Under the pieces are notes generated by a model. That model did no database searches. It was given only the letters and a program-made list of their open reading frames with translations, and was not told the DNA's origin. Below, one piece after another: positions 59,882 to 64,000 of a DNA stretch of 64,000 nt. Source of the stretch: Syntrophaceae bacterium (GTDB taxonomy: Bacteria > Desulfobacterota > Syntrophia > Syntrophales > Smithellaceae); the NCBI GenBank assembly GCA_018436925.1, contig JAHDKI010000014.1:1-64000 (forward strand), in the 5' to 3' direction. Within the stretch, counting starts at the first letter, position 1. Every line of letters begins with the position of its first letter. The translations under genes were made by a program, and so were the position numbers.

Positions 59882-62581
59882 CTAGGCGGCTTTCAACTTC
59901 ACGGCGCAGACCTTGAATTCCGGGATTTTCCCGGTGGGATCCAAAGCGGGATTGGTCAGCAGATTGACCGGCGTGTTGGTGAAGTGGAAATTCATAAAAA
60001 TTGTGCCGGGTGTGCTTTTTTCGGTAATTTGCGCCTTGGCTTCCACTTCGCCTCTGCGGGAGGTCACCACAACGGTCTGGCCGTCAATAATGCCCAGTTT
60101 ATTTGCATCTTGCGGATTGATTTCCACAAGGCTTTCCGGGTAGCGCTCCGAGGGTCCTTCGGCGCGTGTCGTCATCGTGCCGGTATGATAGTGGTAAAGG
60201 ACGCGGCCGGTCGTAAGCAGAAGTGGATAGTCTTTGTCCGGGAGTTCATCAGGCGGAATATATTCAATGGCCGAGAAAAGGCCCAAACCGCGGGAAAAAC
60301 GGTCTTTGTGCAGGAATTTCGTTCCCTGATGATCCGTTGTGGGGCAGGGCCACTGGAGACCTTCTTTTTCAATGCGCGAATAGGTGATGCCTGCGTAGCT
60401 GGGCGTGAGTGTTCGAATTTCTTCGAAAATGTCTTCAGCCGAAGTGTATGACATGGGATATCCGAATTGATTGGAGATGCCGCAGATGACTTCCCAGTCG
60501 GTTTTCGCCTCTCCGGGCGGCTCAATCGCTTTGCGGACTCTTTGAACCCTGCGCTCGGTATTAGAGAAGGTGCCGTCCTTTTCGGCAAAGCTTGCCACAG
60601 GAAGGACGACATCTGCGATTTCAGCGGTTTCCGTCAGAAACAAGTCCTGAACCACCAGAAGGTCCAGGTTTTGCAGCTCTTTTTTGACGTGATGCAGATC
60701 CGGATCGGAAAGAAGCGGATTCTCGCCCATGATGTAGAGCGCCTTGATTCGGCCGTCCCCCGCCGCCGCCATCATTTCCATCAGGGTAAGCCCCGGTTTG
60801 GGCGACAGAACCGCACCCCATGCTGACTCGAACTTCTTGCGGGCGTCTTCAGCAGCCACCTGTTGATAGGCAGGATACACATTCGGAAGGCCGCCCATGT
60901 CGCAGGCGCCCTGAACATTGTTTTGTCCGCGAAGCGGGTTCACGCCGCCTCCTTCGATGCCGACATTGCCGCACAGCATAGAAAGGTTGGCGATACTTTT
61001 CACATTGTCCGTGCCGCTGATATGCTGGGTGATCCCCATCGCATAGAGGATGCTCGCACGTTTGGCCCCGGCGTAAAGACGCGCGGCTTTCTTTAAGTCT
61101 TCCGCCGGAACGCCGGAAATCTTTTCGACGTACTCGGGGGTGTATTTTGCGACCATGGCCTTGAGCGCGTCAAATCCTTCGGTTCTGTCCTTGATGTAGT
61201 CTTTGGCTTCCAGACCCTCGGTGAGAATCACGTTCATCAGGCCGTTTAAAACGGCCACGTCCGTTCCGGGTTTCTGGCAAAGCCAGATATCCGCGTATTT
61301 AACCAGATCGATTTTGCGGGGATCGATCACAATCAGCTTCGCGCCCTGCTGCTTGACGGCTCGTTTAACCTTGGCCCCGATCACGGGGTGATTTTCCGTG
61401 GTGTTCGTTCCTGTTGCCAAAATCAGATCCGTGTATTCAATCTCATCAATCGAATTCGTCATCGCGCCGCTGCCAAACGTGGCGGCCAGACCGGCCACCG
61501 TGACGGAGTGTCAGAGCCTCGCGCAGTGATCGACATTGTTGGTGCCGATCGCCGCGCGGAAAAATTTCTGGAAAAGGTAGTTTTCTTCGTTGGTGCAGCG
61601 GGCCGAGGCCAGGCCTCCGATGCTGTCCGGACCGGATTTGTCTTTAATCGCTTTGAGTTTATCCGCCACGAAGCTGAAGGCCTCATCCCAGGACACTTCC
61701 TTTAATGATTCACTCTTATTGTAACGAATCAGCGGTTTTTTCAGGCGATCGGGATGAGACACGAAATCCATACCGAAGCGGCCCTTAACACAAAGACTGC
61801 CCTGGTTGGGCTGGCCGTATTCCCGGTTTCCCGATACTTTCACGATCTTATTATCTTTTGTGTAGAGATCCATCTGGCAGCCCACGCCGCAATAGGTGCA
61901 GGTGGTGCGGGTTTTAGAAAGCTCCCAGGGGCGGCCGGCGAATTTCGCCTGTTTGAAGGTAATCGCGCCGGTCGGGCAGACCTGAAGGCATTCGCCGCAA
62001 AACACGCAGGGGGAATCGATATAGTCCAGGTCGAAGGCCGGGCCGACTTTGGCGTAAGATCCGCGTTGGGCGAAATCCAGCACTTCGTTGACCTGAATTT
62101 CGTTGCAGGCCCGGATGCAGCGGCCGCAAAGAACGCATTTATTCAAATCTCGGGAAATCATTTTATTGGAGTCGTCCAATGCGTGCCCCGGCGACTGAAT
62201 GGGGAATCGGGGCTGATCGATTTTCAGCGAATAGACGAGATTTTGCAATTCGCAGGCGCCGTTTTGTTCGCAGGTCAAACAGTTGTGGTCTCCGGAGGAC
62301 CAAAGCAGTTCGACGATCATTTTTCTGGCCGCCACAACGGCGGGGGTGTTGGTTTTCACGACCATGCCGGGGCTGACCGGCATGCAGCAGGACGCAACCA
62401 AAGACCGGGCGTTTTCGACCTCCACCACACACACCCGACAGGCGCCGACGTTGGTGGTGTTTTCCAGATGACAAAGCGTGGGAATGAAAATACCTATACT
62501 TCTGGCAACATCCAGGATGGTTTGTCCCGGTTTGACCGAAACCTCCCGACCGTCAATTGTAACTGAAATCTTTTTTTCCAT
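59882..62581 (-). CDS. fdhA: formate dehydrogenase alpha subunit, selenocysteine-containing, NuoG-type N-terminus
   Basis: 899 residues if UGA at 61511-61513 is read as selenocysteine (residue 357) in HCARL-U-HSVTVAGL; without it the frame splits in two. The N-terminus binds a 2Fe-2S cluster (CHLENTTNVGACRVCVVEV), a further cluster (HNCLTCEQNGAC), and two 4Fe-4S (CVLCGRCIRAC, CVFCGECLQVC). The Mo/W-bisMGD domain starts CTYCGVGCQMDLY. It oxidises formate or reduces CO2. The ATG at 62581 follows GGGAGA. No NuoEF-type partner is adjacent. Confidence 0.95.
61481..61499 (-). promoter_or_regulatory. bacterial SECIS element
   Basis: On the minus strand GGTGGCC-GGTCT-GGCCGCC forms a 7-bp stem (one G-U) with apical GGUCU, the loop conserved in E. 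coli fdhF for SelB binding. It starts 11 bases after the UGA codon, and the loop is 18 bases from it, within the functional range. Confidence 0.88.
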
Positions 62582-62663
62582 ATTATTCTCCCGTTTGACG
62601 AAATGAATCTCAATGCGGAGAAAGGATTCGGCGCATGAGAAAATCGATTTTTGAAAGCGAATT

Positions 62664-62692
62664 TGTATAGGCGCAATTTGTCGGAAAGTCAA
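62664..62692 (-). promoter_or_regulatory. promoter of fdhA
   Basis: Minus strand -35 TTGACT (complement of 62687-62692), 17-base spacer, -10 TATACA (complement of 62664-62669), 83 bases before the ATG. Confidence 0.55.
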
Positions 62693-62817
62693 TTATGTCA
62701 ATAATGTCATAGACTAAAGTAAATCATGAGTTTCACTATTTTTCTGATAAAAGGGTTCAATGACCGGTAGTTTAAGCCATTTCAATTTACCCGGGAAGCA
62801 ATGTCGAAGCTTAAAGG

Positions 62818-62847
62818 TTGTCAAAACGGAAAAGATGTTTATATAAG
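62818..62847 (+). promoter_or_regulatory. promoter of the radical SAM gene
   Basis: TTGTCA (62818-62823), 18-base spacer, TATAAG (62842-62847), 26 bases before the ATG at 62874. Divergent from the fdhA promoter. Confidence 0.5.
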
Positions 62848-62873
62848 GGCAATGATATTTCGAAGGAGACGTT

Positions 62874-63989
62874 ATGACGGCACGCATCAATGGTGAATCT
62901 TTAATGGGTCATGTAAAGAATTTGGGAAAACTTGAATTTGCCGTGGGCGTTTATAGGCCTCCGAGTGAGGGAGGGGCGGCCTCGCTCCTCTTGAGAATAA
63001 CGGAAAATTGTCCCTGGAATAAATGCACTTTTTGCGAGATGTACAAAGACGAGAAGTTCGTCTACCGCAGCGTGGAGGATGTGAAAAAGGATATCGACAC
63101 GGTGCGAAAAATATCAGACGAAATTCAAGCCGTTTCCTGGGAAATGGGCCTGGGCGGTCGAGTCACCCGCGATGTGGGAATGGCCATTTTAAAAGCGGAT
63201 CCATCTCTGAATATGAATCAGTGTTTTATAACCGTATTTAACTGGTTGTATTCAGGAGGGAAAACGGCTTTTTTACAAGACGCCAACAGTATGATCATGC
63301 GTCCTTCAGAATTTATTGAGGTTTTGAAGCATCTTCGTGAAACCTTGCCAAGCCTGATTCGTGTGACATCCTACACCCGCTCGAAAACATTGGCCCAGAG
63401 AAAAATTGAGGAACTCATTGCCATTCGGGAAGCCGGCCTTGATCGCATACATGTCGGTCTGGAAACCGGTGACGACGAATTGCTCAAAATCGTTCGCAAA
63501 GGGGTCACCAGCGCCGAACAAATCGAAGGCGGCAAAAAGGCCGTGGCCGCGGGATTTCAGCTCTCTGAATACTGGATGCCCGATCTGGGAGGACGCGAGC
63601 GCTGGCGTCAGCATGCCGAAAACACAGCCAGAGTGTTAAATGAGATCAACCCACACTATATCCGCTCGCGTCCCTTTGTCCCCCGACAGGGCACGGAGAT
63701 TTTTGAAGACTACGCGCAAGGCCGTTTGCACATTTCTTCGCCGCACGAGCGCTTGGAGGAGCTTCAGGTGATGATCGAAAATCTGAGGGTAACGTCCCGG
63801 GTTTGTTTCGACCACAATATGAATTCCTGGACCAATCGGCAAGGCGGGCTGCTTTTTTCGATGGATTACGAGGGCTACAAATTTCCCGAGGAGAAGCCGC
63901 ATGTTCTGGATCTGATCCGCGAAGGTCTGTCTGTTGATGAATCGCGGCACATCAACATCAAAGAACTCATTGCCATGGGATCGCTCTAA
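62874..63989 (+). CDS. radical SAM protein with CX4CX2C cluster motif
   Basis: 371 residues. The cluster motif ENCPWNKCTFCEMYKDEKF has four, not three, residues between the first two cysteines. The barrel continues with VSWEMGLGGRVTRDVGMAIL and the HVGLETGDDELLKIVRKGVT strand found in HemN/Elp3-like radical SAM proteins. AAGGAG precedes the ATG. The family is widespread in anaerobes as an uncharacterised radical SAM protein (from memory); substrate unknown. It is divergent from fdhA. Confidence 0.85.
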   Translation: MTARINGESLMGHVKNLGKLEFAVGVYRPPSEGGAASLLLRITENCPWNKCTFCEMYKDEKFVYRSVEDVKKDIDTVRKISDEIQAVSWEMGLGGRVTRDVGMAILKADPSLNMNQCFITVFNWLYSGGKTAFLQDANSMIMRPSEFIEVLKHLRETLPSLIRVTSYTRSKTLAQRKIEELIAIREAGLDRIHVGLETGDDELLKIVRKGVTSAEQIEGGKKAVAAGFQLSEYWMPDLGGRERWRQHAENTARVLNEINPHYIRSRPFVPRQGTEIFEDYAQGRLHISSPHERLEELQVMIENLRVTSRVCFDHNMNSWTNRQGGLLFSMDYEGYKFPEEKPHVLDLIREGLSVDESRHINIKELIAMGSL

Positions 63990-64000
63990 ACGGAATTTAT

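Noticed and set aside
61499..61513. Frameshift or nonsense mutation splitting the formate dehydrogenase
   Set aside because: The codon is UGA at the catalytic selenocysteine position, in frame on both sides, with a SECIS hairpin after it.

Overview
The window reads as chromosomal DNA of an anaerobic, Gram-negative Deltaproteobacterium (Desulfobacterota), most like the Syntrophales (Syntrophus/Smithella type). This is inferred from gene content: split glycyl-tRNA synthetase (glyQ+glyS), an oxygen-sensitive class III ribonucleotide reductase, a selenocysteine formate dehydrogenase, tungstate uptake, an oxalate/formate-type MFS carrier, an orphan biotin carrier protein, and outer-membrane export genes. 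No 16S or other taxonomic marker is present.

Layout. 0-16 kb is core: a fragment of a secreted protein, a GAF-containing PilB/GspE ATPase, glyS-glyQ, a HEAT-repeat/HD-GYP gene pair, trmFO-topA-dprA, and a secreted multidomain protein. A tRNA cluster (Arg-TCT, His-GTG, Arg-TCG, Lys-CTT) lies at 15.98-16.47 kb. tRNA-Lys is the target of an 8.2 kb phage-derived integrative element (16421-24631). The element has 50-bp att repeats, a tyrosine recombinase, an AlpA-like small protein, a phage replication initiator, a DnaB helicase, a string of overlapping small genes and a hicBA toxin-antitoxin pair, but no recognisable structural genes.

24.8-38.1 kb holds a zinc-ribbon membrane protein, an orphan biotin carrier, a MacAB-TolC-like exporter operon, a tungstate system (regulator with a ligand-binding-like domain, two tandem TupA-like binding proteins, TupB, TupC), a thioesterase and CstA. 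38.3-44.3 kb is a compact six-gene operon (PHP hydrolase, GT4 glycosyltransferase, methyltransferase, alpha-toroid protein, hexapeptide acyltransferase, B12-binding radical SAM enzyme) whose product I do not recognise. It is followed by period-7 repeats and a sigma-54 promoter driving a tiny orphan Fis-type protein.

45-64 kb holds nrdDG behind a pair of NrdR boxes, a GAF/HD-GYP protein, an aminotransferase, a minus-strand run (aldehyde dehydrogenase, SppA-type protease, ABC exporter, zinc phospholipase/nuclease), a cation/proton antiporter under a fluoride riboswitch, an OFA transporter, and a formate dehydrogenase with in-frame UGA (Sec) plus SECIS. A radical SAM enzyme with an atypical cysteine motif ends the window.

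How it fits together: tungstate import could supply the formate dehydrogenase, and the OFA carrier beside it could move formate or a related carboxylate. The best candidates for undescribed biology are the six-gene operon, the tRNA-Lys element and the paired TupA-like proteins. The fluoride riboswitch, SECIS, NrdR boxes and sigma-54 promoter are the regulatory features most likely to be missed by automatic annotation.
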